Source: Woeseia sp. | GTDB taxonomy: Bacteria; Pseudomonadota; Gammaproteobacteria; Steroidobacterales; UBA11654 | Direction of reading: 5' to 3' | Length of the DNA: 64,000 nucleotides | Assembly: GCA_019653755.1 (NCBI GenBank) | Contig: BPCL01000001.1 | Span: forward strand, 431,980-495,979 | In this document: positions 38,697 to 47,654 of the stretch, in pieces | Position numbering within the stretch: position 1 is the first letter of the stretch | Layout of the letters: the number at the start of each line of letters is the position of its first letter | Notes under the pieces: generated by a model | Databases searched by the model: none | The model's input: only the letters and a program-made list of their open reading frames with translations | Told to the model about the DNA's origin: nothing | Position numbers and translations under genes: made by a program

Positions 38697-39079
38697 TGAT
38701 TTCTCTCCAAAATAACGAAGGCCATTGACCAGGGTTTTTCATCGGTAAGGCTTACATGAGAAGATGCAATTCCTTCTCTATCAAATAACTTCTTCATATT
38801 GTCAGATAAAAGCAATTCAGGCTGTCCAGAGGGTTTTGCAACTATCCCAAAATCTTTCCAAGTCACGCCTTTAGAGATTCCTGTGCCAAGGGCCTTTGAA
38901 GCTGCTTCTTTACCTGCAAAGCGATTGGCTAAAAATCGATGCTGATCATTAGCTTCTTTGTAAAGCTCTATTTCAGAATAATTCAAAATCTTGGAGACAA
39001 AACGGTCTCCATACTTTTCATGGATCTTCTTTACACGGTCAACGTTGACCATATCCACACCAATACCAAAAATGCTCAT
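38693..39079 (-). CDS. acpS: Holo-ACP synthase
   Basis: 128 residues. IFGIGVDMVNVDRVKKI with the metal-binding Asp, and RFLANRFAGKEAASKALGTGI with the catalytic Glu/Lys. Transfers 4'-phosphopantetheine to acyl carrier protein. Start overlaps the pdxJ stop by four bases, as in the conserved pdxJ-acpS pair. Confidence 0.97.
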   Translation of the reverse strand: MSIFGIGVDMVNVDRVKKIHEKYGDRFVSKILNYSEIELYKEANDQHRFLANRFAGKEAASKALGTGISKGVTWKDFGIVAKPSGQPELLLSDNMKKLFDREGIASSHVSLTDEKPWSMAFVILERNQ

Positions 39080-39816
39080 TTCCTAGCTTTAGCCATTATG
39101 GCTTTCATTTCTTGAACAGCTCCTGCAATGCCCAAATCAATTGACTTAGAGATAATAGAATGACCGATGTTTAATTCCCTGATTTCTTTTATTGCTGCCA
39201 CTTCAGCAGTGTTTTCATAATGAAGACCATGTCCTGCATTGACTCTTAGCCCTATTCGATCACCATGAATTGCACATTCTTTTATACGATTTAATTCATA
39301 TTCCTGATCAGTGATATTAGGGCTATCAGCATAAAGGCCGGTATGAATTTCGATGGCATCTGCACCGACCATCTGACAGGATTCAATTTGCTTTGGATCG
39401 GGATCAACAAAAAGAGAAACTCTTATTCCTGACTTTTTCAACCGTCCTATAGAAGCAGCAAGTTCTTCGCGTTGAGAAAAAACATCTAAGCCACCTTCAG
39501 TGGTTAGCTCTTGTCTCTTTTCTGGAACCAGGCAGCAGTCATAAGGCTTAAGTAAACAGGCAATATCGACCATCTCTTCAGTTGCAGCCATCTCTAAATT
39601 AACCCTAGTTTCTATGACTGCAATTAATCTCTCCACATCGTGATCCTGGATATGCCTTCTATCCTCTCTAAGATGGACTGTAATGCTGTCAGCGCCATTC
39701 TTCTCTGCAATAAGAGCCATCTGGACCGGGTCAGGATAATTGATTCCTCTTGCTTGTCTCAGTGTTGCCACATGATCCACATTAACACCCAATAAAATAC
39801 TGTCTTTTTTACTCAT
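39076..39816 (-). CDS. pdxJ: Pyridoxine 5'-phosphate synthase
   Basis: 246 residues. LGVNVDHVATLRQARGINYPDPV, ITVHLREDRRHIQDHDV, LEMAATEEMV, and GHGLHYENTAEVAAI are invariant PdxJ segments. Makes pyridoxine phosphate. Usually directly downstream of recO; here the recO end is 6 kb away and an arginine/ornithine block lies between. Confidence 0.97.
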   Translation of the reverse strand: MSKKDSILLGVNVDHVATLRQARGINYPDPVQMALIAEKNGADSITVHLREDRRHIQDHDVERLIAVIETRVNLEMAATEEMVDIACLLKPYDCCLVPEKRQELTTEGGLDVFSQREELAASIGRLKKSGIRVSLFVDPDPKQIESCQMVGADAIEIHTGLYADSPNITDQEYELNRIKECAIHGDRIGLRVNAGHGLHYENTAEVAAIKEIRELNIGHSIISKSIDLGIAGAVQEMKAIMAKARK

Positions 39817-39914
39817 GGAATTAATTTCTATTTTTTATGATAATAGCTGATTCTTATAATCATTTGTAAGTTATAAGACCAAAAAAGTACTTTTTGCTCT
39901 AAAATAGGATAAGA

Positions 39915-41497
39915 ATGAGTCATCTAGAAAAATTTGCAACAGTCGATCCATTTAAAGGGATGAATGGAAACAACCCTGGTAAATGCCAAAATCTTGTATC
40001 TGGACAATGGAGAGATGAAAAGGAATATTTCGATAATGTTCCTGATCCTCTAAACGGCGAGGACTTCTTGAAAATTCCAAATACAAAAAACGTTGATGAA
40101 TTTATCAAGAACTTAGGAGATTGTCCTAAAAGTGGACTCCATAATCCTCTGAAAAACGTCGACCGCTATGTGATGCTAGGGAATGTCTGCGCCAAAGCTG
40201 CAGAGGTTATGAGAGATAAAGAAGTAGAGGATTTTTTCATTCGCTTAATTCAAAGAGTAATGCCAAAAACTGATAATCAATGCTATGGAGAAGTAAAAGT
40301 AACCAGAGTATTTTTAGAAAACTTTGCTGGTGACGGTGTGAGATTCCTAGGGAGGGGTTTTTCTAACCCAGGAGATCATGTGGGCCAAGAATCATCAGGT
40401 TATCGATGGCCTTACGGACCTGTGGTTATTATCGCACCCTTTAATTTCCCACTAGAGATCCCTGCACTTCAATTTATGGGGGCTCTTTTTATGGGCAACA
40501 GGCCGTTGATTAAGTCAGCGACAACCGTCGGCGTTGTGTTTGAGCAATTCCTGAGAATGCTTATATATTGTGGTCTACCAATAACAGATGCAGATATGAT
40601 TCATTGCGGTGGATCAACAATGGGCAATTTAATCAAAGATTCTAATGAAAAAATAAGAATGCTTCAGTTTACAGGATCATCGCAAGTCGCAGAACAATTA
40701 TCCCAAGATATGAACGGACGCATAAGAGTTGAAGATGCTGGGTTTGACTGGAAAGTCATAGGGCCAGACTATAGTTCTGAATGGGCAGATTACGTTGCCT
40801 GGCAATGCGATGAAGATGCATACAATGCTTCCGGTCAAAAATGCTCAGCACAAAGTATTTTATTTGTTCATGAAAATTGGACAGATCATTTGATGCCAAG
40901 ATTAAAAAAGCTTGTAGAGCGAAGACGCTTGATAACCTGAGTATTGGACCTGTATTGACTTGGAGCAATAAAGAAATAAAGAATCATATCAATGCTCTAC
41001 TGCAAATACCTGGCTCAGAGGTAGTCTTTGGGAACGAAGAACTAGAATCACATACTATCCCGAGCGTATATGGTTCAATGAAGCCAACCGCAGTAGAGAT
41101 TCCAATTGAACAATTGCTTACCGATCATTTCGATCTTATTACCTCTGAAGTTTTTGGCCCTGTTCAAGTTATCATCAATTATAAACACGATGAGTTGTCG
41201 ATTATTCTAGAAGCGTTGGAACGGATACCTCTACACTTAACCGCAGCGGTTGTGAGTAATGACCCATTATTCCAACAACAAGTATTAGGTCTAACAGTTA
41301 ATGGAACAACTTATGCTGGAATCAGAGCTAGAACCACAGGAGCTCCTCAAAACCATTGGTTTGGACCGGCTGGAGATCCACGTTCAGCTGGTATAGGAAC
41401 ACCGGAAGCTATCATTAGTACTTGGAGTTGTCATAGAGAAATCATCAAAGATATTGGTCCGATAGACCCAGATTGGAGTACTCCCGAGCTAACCTAA
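39915..41497 (+). CDS. Plant-type (ALDH12-like) P5C dehydrogenase, frameshifted
   Basis: Oxidises glutamate semialdehyde/P5C to glutamate with NAD. The open frames 39915-40940 and about 40935-41497 join at about 40920, where one missing A in an A run would restore VERKTLDNLSIGPVLTW. The joined protein is about 527 residues. It matches ALDH12, the plant mitochondrial P5C dehydrogenase group, along its whole length: DPLNGEDFLKI, CPKSGLHNPLK, SSGYRWPYGPVVIIAPFNFP, RVEDAGFDWKVIGPD, NASGQKCSAQSILFVHENW with catalytic Cys310, and TTGAPQNHWFGPAGDPR. This identification is from recalled family sequence, not an alignment. Start ATG behind AGGATAAG; stop overlaps rocD by one base. No proline dehydrogenase is fused or adjacent, so the likely source of substrate is ornithine. 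Confidence 0.85.
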
Positions 41498-42726
41498 TGA
41501 CCAGTTCCAATCAGCGGAGTCTTATCGAGATAGAATCCAATTTTGGACCCGATAATTATAAACCTCTACCTGTGGTGTTATCTAAAGGAGAAGGAGTTTG
41601 GGTCTGGGACGTAGATAATAAAAAATATTTAGATATGATGTCAGCCTACTCTGCAGTAAGTCATGGTCATTCACACCCTGAATTACTAAAAGTTCTCCAT
41701 GAACAATCAGCACGCCTAGCCTTGACCTCAAGAGCCTTCTACACTGATACTCTTGGGCCATATCTAGAGACAATTACCTCAGTGAGTAATTTCGACATGG
41801 CACTACCAATGAATTCAGGAGCAGAAGCAGTAGAAACAGCCATAAAGGCCTCTAGGCGATGGGCTTATCGATCTAAGAAAATAGAACCAAACAAAGCAGA
41901 AATTATTGTCGCTGACGGTAATTTTCATGGAAGAACCACTACCATTATTAGTTTTTCCAGTGATGCTAACTCTAAGGATGATTTTGGACCACACACACCT
42001 GGGTTTATTTCAGTGGAGTTTGGTTCATCTAAAGCTATTGAGGAGGCAATGACTGAAAACACAGCTGCTGTTTTAGTTGAACCAATTCAGGGTGAAGGAG
42101 GAATCATTATACCTCCAGACAATTGGCTAGCTGAGATTAGAGATATTTGCACAAAGCATGGGGTATTAATGATTCTTGATGAGGTGCAATCGGGCCTAGG
42201 TAGAACGGGGAAAATGTTTGCCTTTGAACACGCTAATATACAACCGGATGGTCTTATTTTAGGTAAAGCGCTTGGGGGAGGTTTTATGCCAGTATCATGC
42301 TTCCTATCATCTAAAGAAGTCATGCAATGGCTTAACCCAGGATCTCATGGCTCAACATTTGGCGGTAACCCTCTTGCAGCTGCAATAGGCAAAAGATCAA
42401 TAGAACTCCTCGAGGAAGAAAACTTGATAGAAAATAGTCGTGTGCTTGGTGAATTTTTCAAAAATGCACTTGGTGATATTAACAGCAATGTAATTAAAGA
42501 AGTTAGAGGTAAAGGCCTTTGGATTGGTGTCGTCATTGACCCAAACTTTATCTCTGGTAAGGAATTATCTAAGTTATTATTAAAAGAAGGAATCTTATGC
42601 AAAGAAACACATGAGACAGTCATCCGATTTGCTCCTCCTCTTATAATCAATAAAGAAGAAATTGAATGGGCATTAGAGATAATAAAAACTACCATCCTTA
42701 AAGTGGAAAGCGAATCCAGATCTTAA
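41497..42726 (+). CDS. rocD: Ornithine aminotransferase
   Basis: About 409 residues from the ATG at 41497 (MTSSNQRSLIEIESNFGPDNYKPLPVVLSKGEG); the open frame begins earlier but this start overlaps the preceding stop as TAATG. Class III PLP aminotransferase: SAYSAVSHGHSHPELLK, NSGAEAVETAIKASRRWAY, LDEVQSGLGRTGKMFAFEH, and the PLP lysine in LILGKALGGGFMPVS. YS.VN/S.GH. and NSGAEAVETA are typical of ornithine delta-aminotransferase. Produces glutamate semialdehyde for the P5C dehydrogenase encoded just upstream. Confidence 0.93.
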   Translation: MTSSNQRSLIEIESNFGPDNYKPLPVVLSKGEGVWVWDVDNKKYLDMMSAYSAVSHGHSHPELLKVLHEQSARLALTSRAFYTDTLGPYLETITSVSNFDMALPMNSGAEAVETAIKASRRWAYRSKKIEPNKAEIIVADGNFHGRTTTIISFSSDANSKDDFGPHTPGFISVEFGSSKAIEEAMTENTAAVLVEPIQGEGGIIIPPDNWLAEIRDICTKHGVLMILDEVQSGLGRTGKMFAFEHANIQPDGLILGKALGGGFMPVSCFLSSKEVMQWLNPGSHGSTFGGNPLAAAIGKRSIELLEEENLIENSRVLGEFFKNALGDINSNVIKEVRGKGLWIGVVIDPNFISGKELSKLLLKEGILCKETHETVIRFAPPLIINKEEIEWALEIIKTTILKVESESRS

Positions 42727-42727
42727 A

Positions 42728-43621
42728 ATGAGCCCTCAATCAACGAATCATGTGTTACTGATCAAACCTGTAGAATTTTATTCTAACGAGCAGACCATAG
42801 AGACCAACCATTATCAAAACACTAATAACAATAAACCACGATCAGAGATCCTGAATGAAGCTCTGGTTGAATTTGATCAGTTTGAGGAAAATCTATTAGA
42901 TCATGATATTAGAGTGACCACTTTTTTAGGACAAAAAGGCTGCCCTGATAACATTTTTCCAAACTGGGCTGTTACATTTGATGATCAATCTATGCATATA
43001 TTTAGCATGCTAGGTAAAAACAGAAGGCTGGAAAAATCAGAAAATCACATCCAAGATCTCAATCGTACATATAAAACCACTTTGGATTACAGCGAGTATG
43101 AAAATAAAGTCTCAGTTTTTAGAGGGTACAAGCAGCCTAGTCCTCGATAGGGTAAATCGATGGCGTATATGGGAATATCACCAAGATCTGATGAGGAACT
43201 TGCTAAGAAATGGGCAAGTGAACATGACTATCAATTATTTGCTTTTGAAACCCAGAGTCATACGGGAAAACCTATCTATCATAGTGATGTAATGATGTAT
43301 ATCGGAACTGAATTAGCTGTAATCTGCACAGAGGCAATTAAAACAGGGGCCAATAACGTGATTAACCAGTTATCAAAGACACACGAGATATTAGAAATTT
43401 CTAGCGATCAATTAATTAATTTCTGCGGTAACTGCATTGAAGTAAAAGACCTTAATAATTCCATTAACTTAATCATGTCGACTAGAGCTTATGAAGGTTA
43501 TGAGAGCTCACAACTGAAGGTTTTAAATGATTATTTTAAACATATTATCCATTCAGATCTGAAGACAATTGAAGCCTATGGCGGTGGCTCTGCTCGATGT
43601 ATGATTATGGAATTATTTTAA
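42728..43621 (+). CDS. ctlX: CtlX-like citrulline/arginine hydrolase of the amidinotransferase fold (frameshifted)
   Basis: Joined from three frames. 42728 to about 43120 gives NHVLLIKPVEFYSNEQTIETNHYQ and FEENLLDHDIRV..., then PDNIFPNWAVTFDD. One missing T near 43120 and one missing A near 43157 restore FLEGTSSLVLDRVNRMAYMGISPRSDEEL. The rest is ALDH-independent: YHSDVMMYIGTELAVIC (catalytic His) and a late GGGSARCMIMELF with the catalytic Cys. These are guanidino-group-modifying enzyme (arginine deiminase-superfamily) motifs, and the protein resembles the CtlX family linked to citrulline use. It should release ornithine or citrulline for RocD. Directly follows rocD (TAA-A-ATG). Confidence 0.8.
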
Positions 43622-43630
43622 TAAGCCTAC

Positions 43631-44782
43631 CTAGGAAGTATATTTCTTATATAACTCTGGATCAGTGTCTCCTTCAGTCGAAAAAAAGAGCACTTTCGAT
43701 GAAGTGTCCAGCTCTAAATGATCCCTCAAATCTGAATAAAGAGAATTAGTTGCAACCTCATGGAGAAAACCTATGGGGACTGCTCCGCTCTCGCCTGAAA
43801 TTATCAGTGGGTCTCCCTGGAGTGGTTGAGACAATATTTGCATTCCCTTGATGGCTATATTGTCTTCACATATAGTAAAAAAATCAGCAATAGAAACAAT
43901 AATATCCCAAGCCAAAATGCTTGGCATACCGCATGATAGACCTGCCATCATGGTGTTTAAATTAGGTGTTAAATGTGGCTTTTTATCGCCTATTTTTACA
44001 GAGTTAAAAAAACATGCTGCCCCAGATGGTTCAAGTAAGATAAATTTAGGTTTTTGTTTGTCCGATCTTATGAAGCTAGAAAATATTGAAGCTGCAAAAG
44101 AACCAACCCCAGCTTGAGCAATAACATGAGTAGGCCAATCAGAGGTTTGCTCAAAAAAATCTTGAACCATTGTTGTGTAACCTAACATGATGTTTTTTGC
44201 GACTTCCGTATAACCAGGCCAAGATGAGTCCTGAAGAAGCACCCAATCATTCTTAATAGCCTCTGTTTCAGCATACTTTACTGTTTCATCATAATTTAGA
44301 TCTGTAATCTCAGCCTCGGCTTTATGTTCCAGAATTGTCTTAAGTCTAACCTCTGCAGTGCCTTTAGGCATAAAAACAACAGCCCGACAACCGTATCGTT
44401 CTGCGCACCAGGCAACAGCTCTCCCATGATTTCCATCAGTCGCAGTTACAAAGGTTAAATCCTTAATAGATTTTTTGTGACTTTTGATTGACTCAAAACT
44501 GAGATTAGATTGTCCTTTTGGAATGTGTTTTTTTATCTCTTCTGCCATCGCATAACTTGCTCCAAGAACCTTGAATGCATTTAAACCTAGCCTTTGACTC
44601 TCATCTTTTATGTAACAGTCTTTGATTCCTATCTTTTGAGCAAAATGCTTAAGATTAAGAAGTGGTGTAGGTAAATATCCCGGCAGAGTCTTATGAAAAT
44701 TATAAGCTGTATCAGTATTCTCTTTAATAGACTCGCCACTAGAGTGATAAGGATTGGGAATTGATTCTATTTGTTTGTTCAA
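43631..44782 (-). CDS. Diaminopropionate ammonia-lyase-like PLP enzyme
   Basis: 383 residues of the fold type II PLP family. PLP lysine in GLNAFKVLGASYAMAEEI, Asn/glycine loop in TATDGNHGRAVAWCAERYG, a VIAQAGVGSFAAS phosphate cup region, and a C-terminal FFSTEGDTDPELYKKY motif typical of diaminopropionate ammonia-lyase (YgeX/TIGR01747). The reaction would give pyruvate and ammonia from 2,3-diaminopropionate, possibly also from serine. It is convergent with ctlX, nine bases between stops, and 13 bases downstream of the agmatinase-family gene, so probably co-transcribed with it. Why it sits in an arginine block is unclear. Confidence 0.85.
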   Translation of the reverse strand: MNKQIESIPNPYHSSGESIKENTDTAYNFHKTLPGYLPTPLLNLKHFAQKIGIKDCYIKDESQRLGLNAFKVLGASYAMAEEIKKHIPKGQSNLSFESIKSHKKSIKDLTFVTATDGNHGRAVAWCAERYGCRAVVFMPKGTAEVRLKTILEHKAEAEITDLNYDETVKYAETEAIKNDWVLLQDSSWPGYTEVAKNIMLGYTTMVQDFFEQTSDWPTHVIAQAGVGSFAASIFSSFIRSDKQKPKFILLEPSGAACFFNSVKIGDKKPHLTPNLNTMMAGLSCGMPSILAWDIIVSIADFFTICEDNIAIKGMQILSQPLQGDPLIISGESGAVPIGFLHEVATNSLYSDLRDHLELDTSSKVLFFSTEGDTDPELYKKYTS

Positions 44783-44795
44783 TGTAAGTTAGAAT

Positions 44796-45770
44796 TTATT
44801 TTTTAAATTGATCTGCAAACAAACACAAAATTTCATACATAATAGTAGCGCCAACTAAAGCTGTGTTTCCAGTTTGGTCAAAGGGAGGGGCAACCTCAAC
44901 CACATCACCTCCTATAAAATTAAGGCCCAAAAGGCCTCTTAAGAATTGTTGAGCTTCAAGTGTTGTAATTCCTCCTACTTCTGGAGTTCCTGTGCCTGGT
45001 GCGTAAACAGGGTCTAAGCCATCAACATCAAAAGATAGGTAAACAGGTCCATTTTCCCCAAAAACATCTCTTGCTTCTTTTATAATGTTCTCTAATCCCA
45101 TCTCATAAAATTCTTCAATAAATACAACACGCATACCTGATGACAAAGAGAAATCTATTCCGTCGAGAAAATTTTGTGCTCCCCTGATCCCTATTTGTAT
45201 CGTTCTTTTAGGATCGAGAAGTCCATCCTCAACCGCTAATCTAAATGGTGAACCATGGTGAAACTTCGATCCCCAGATTTCACCCCAAGTATCAGTATGA
45301 GCATCGATATGTATCATTCCAATAGGACCGTCTTTAGCTATGCCTTTAAAAATGGGGTATGTAATTGAATGATCACCTCCGGCACTAAGAGGTATGACTC
45401 CAGCTTTTTTGATCTGACTAAAAAAATTAGAAATATCCTTCACAACAGCCTCATGACTATATTGTTCGGATAAAATAACATCACCAACATCTGCAATCTT
45501 TGCCTGATCAAAGGGATTTACTCTTGTCACGTGGTGATAACCTCTCATTAGACTGGATTGATTCCTTATTTCTCTAGGACCGTGTCGTGCTCCTGCACGA
45601 TTCGTCACACCTCCGTCGTAAGGGACTCCAACTAAAGCTATTTCAAGATCATCCAAAGTTGTTGCTAATGGACTTCTCATGAACGTAGGGATGCCCGTAT
45701 ACCTTGGTTCAGAACTTGCCTGATATTCTTGCCCGGTAACAGGGGATTTACTTTTCTTATTTTTACTCAT
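44796..45770 (-). CDS. Agmatinase/arginase-family ureohydrolase
   Basis: 324 residues. Binuclear manganese motifs: SAGGDHSITYPIF, MIHIDAHTDTWGE and LSFDVDGLDPVYAPGTGTPE, all metal ligands present. The length and AGARHGPREIRNQSSLMRGY resemble agmatinases and guanidinobutyrases more than arginases, but substrates in this family cannot be assigned from motifs alone. It would release urea from agmatine, guanidinobutyrate or a related guanidine. Same strand as, and just upstream of, the diaminopropionate ammonia-lyase gene; divergent from the small Smr gene. Confidence 0.9.
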   Translation of the reverse strand: MSKNKKSKSPVTGQEYQASSEPRYTGIPTFMRSPLATTLDDLEIALVGVPYDGGVTNRAGARHGPREIRNQSSLMRGYHHVTRVNPFDQAKIADVGDVILSEQYSHEAVVKDISNFFSQIKKAGVIPLSAGGDHSITYPIFKGIAKDGPIGMIHIDAHTDTWGEIWGSKFHHGSPFRLAVEDGLLDPKRTIQIGIRGAQNFLDGIDFSLSSGMRVVFIEEFYEMGLENIIKEARDVFGENGPVYLSFDVDGLDPVYAPGTGTPEVGGITTLEAQQFLRGLLGLNFIGGDVVEVAPPFDQTGNTALVGATIMYEILCLFADQFKK

Positions 45771-45834
45771 TGGTTTTATACATTTATGGATTTAACATAT
45801 CATTAATTCCAGTGTGTTTGGAGGACATTATCCT

Positions 45835-46053
45835 TTGAAATTAAAAAAATTAGATCTGCATGGAATAAAACATCAGGAAGTGGACAGGATGGTCGAGAAT
45901 TTCGTCTTTTTAAACCAAGCCGATGTTCCCCTTGAGATTGTTTGTGGAAATAGCCAAAGAATGATTGATTTGGTTATAGAAGTTCTTACAAGAGTCGAGT
46001 GCCAAGAGTATGAGCAAATCAGATTTGGGACCGTGATTATTAGAAAACTTTAA
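45835..46053 (+). CDS. Small Smr-domain-like protein
   Basis: 72 residues from a TTG start at 45835, chosen because a perfect GGAGGA (45820-45825) lies nine bases before it; the frame opens earlier at a GTG without a ribosome site. LDLHGIKHQEVDRMVENFVFLN and a following LEIVCGNSQRMIDLVIEVL resemble the core of the Smr (small MutS-related) nuclease domain, with the LDLHG motif. It is about the size of one minimal Smr domain, and the GxG motif after the second strand is changed to GNSQ, so nuclease activity is uncertain. Convergent with recO, four bases between stops. Confidence 0.65.
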   Translation: MKLKKLDLHGIKHQEVDRMVENFVFLNQADVPLEIVCGNSQRMIDLVIEVLTRVECQEYEQIRFGTVIIRKL

Positions 46054-46057
46054 TTAT

Positions 46058-46785
46058 TTAAATCATTTTTTTAAGAGATTTAACCACCTTTTTGGTGTTT
46101 AACTCCTTTCCAGACAAATGATATTTAATAGATTCTCTAGCAATTCTCTTAGCAGTCCTCAATGTTTTAGGATCAGAGAAGTCTCTTTGATCAATAGCAT
46201 GTATAACAGATCCTTTAATAAGGGCATCACGGGCAGAAGAAGCGATAGAACTAACAAAGCCCTCCTCTGCTATAAATCTGTATGACTGGTTTGGTTCGAT
46301 CTTTTTTGACGACATAGCTTCGGTCTGAAAATTGATGGCATAACCAATTTCTGTAAGGAGCTTTATTTCAAATTCTCTAAGAATAATTTCACTCGAATCT
46401 GCATTGATAAATTCTCGATAGCCAAAGAATAAGTGTCAAATAAATCTGGGTAAGGGTCAGCAGTTGTTAAAAAGTTAAGAATAAGCTCATTTAAATAAAA
46501 AGCAGACATTAAATGTTTTCCTGTGACATTGGGTTGTTTTCTTGAGCTGATATCCACACTTCTTAATGTTTTTAGTTGTGATCGGCCTGACCAAGAAACC
46601 AATATTGGTGAAAAAGGCTGCAAAAAGGACTTGAATTTAGATTTAGGTCTTTTTGAACCTTTTGCAATAACATCGACTCTTCCATAATGGCGAGAAAATA
46701 AATTAATAATCTGGCTGGTCTCAGAGTAAGGCCGTTGATGGATTAAATAGGCTGGCTCACCTTCAATTAACTGATGGGACTTCAT
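46058..46785 (-). CDS. recO: DNA repair protein RecO (frameshifted)
   Basis: The N-terminal OB domain comes from 46785 (AYLIHQRPYSETSQIINLFSRHYGRVDVIAKGSKRPKSK), the C-terminal part from a second frame with SSEIILREFEIKLLTEIGYAINF and a final helix-rich region. A missing A in an A run near 46395 joins the two, giving about 242 residues, the usual RecO length. Loads RecA with RecR. Read alone, the C-terminal fragment (46058-46315) looks like an unrecognisable 85-residue hypothetical. Start overlaps the era stop by four bases. Confidence 0.88.
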
Positions 46786-47654
46786 AAAGCCCTGTTTTTC
46801 CCTCTTTTGATTGACCGAACTTGAGTTGTAAGAAAGACTTTCTTGCCAACCAAAGTCTCTATTTCTTTTCTTGCTTCTGTACCAACCTGCTTGAGTAAAC
46901 CGCCACCCTTACCAATAATAATTTTTTTATGGGCGTCTTTTTTTGTTTTAATCAGTAAATCTATCATCACAATCTTTTCTTTATCTTCAAAATTATCTAT
47001 CGAGCAATCAAGACTATAAGGTAACTCATCTCTGAGGTGGTGCATTAATCGTTCTCTTAAAATCTCGGTTATTCGAAAAAAGGTATCCTTGTCAGTAACA
47101 GTGTCCTTATCAAATTCTGGAGACTTGATTGGCAGATGTCTTTCTATAACTTCAATCAATCTAATTAAATTTTTTTCATACAGTGCTGATATAGGAACGG
47201 TATCGATAAAAACATCATTCTCAGATCGGTCCTTTAGAAAATCAAGTATCTTATTCTTATCTTTGTATCGATCTACCTTGTTAACAACTAATATGCCCTG
47301 CATGCTCATTTCTTTAAGGTGGTTGAATATATAGTCATCAGTTTTCTTCCACACATTTGCTTCAACCATCATTAACACTAAATCTGCCTGAGATAAGGCA
47401 TTAACTGCCTCTCTATTAAGAGCTTTGGAATTAAATTTCATTTGCTTTTCTGAGACGAGACCGGGCGTGTCGACGAAGATAATTTGTGATTCTTTATTGT
47501 GAACTATCCCTAAAACATTGATCTGTGTGGTTTGTGGCTTAGAAGTCACAATAGAAATTTTTTCGCCAACAAGAGAATTGACCAGTGTTGACTTCCCAAC
47601 ATTTGGTCTGCCTAATACGGCCACGTAACCTGTTTTCTTATTCTCCTTTGTCAT
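46782..47654 (-). CDS. era: GTPase Era
   Basis: About 290 residues from ATG 47654 (an earlier in-frame ATG at 47660 is equally possible). G1 LGRPNVGKSTLVNSLVG, G3 FVDTPGL, G4 VVNKVDRY, and the KH domain IGKGGGLLKQVGTEARKEIETL. Binds 16S rRNA during 30S maturation. Overlaps rnc and recO as in the conserved rnc-era-recO order. Confidence 0.97.
   Translation of the reverse strand: MTKENKKTGYVAVLGRPNVGKSTLVNSLVGEKISIVTSKPQTTQINVLGIVHNKESQIIFVDTPGLVSEKQMKFNSKALNREAVNALSQADLVLMMVEANVWKKTDDYIFNHLKEMSMQGILVVNKVDRYKDKNKILDFLKDRSENDVFIDTVPISALYEKNLIRLIEVIERHLPIKSPEFDKDTVTDKDTFFRITEILRERLMHHLRDELPYSLDCSIDNFEDKEKIVMIDLLIKTKKDAHKKIIIGKGGGLLKQVGTEARKEIETLVGKKVFLTTQVRSIKRGKNRAL

Noticed and set aside
39817-39914. 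A promoter or ArgR operator before the P5CDH gene
   Set aside because: AT-rich with a weak TAAAAT but no convincing -35 or palindromic ARG box.
46058-46315. An 85-residue hypothetical gene next to recO
   Set aside because: In frame with an upstream stretch that reads as the missing middle of RecO; it is the RecO C terminus after a one-base deletion.
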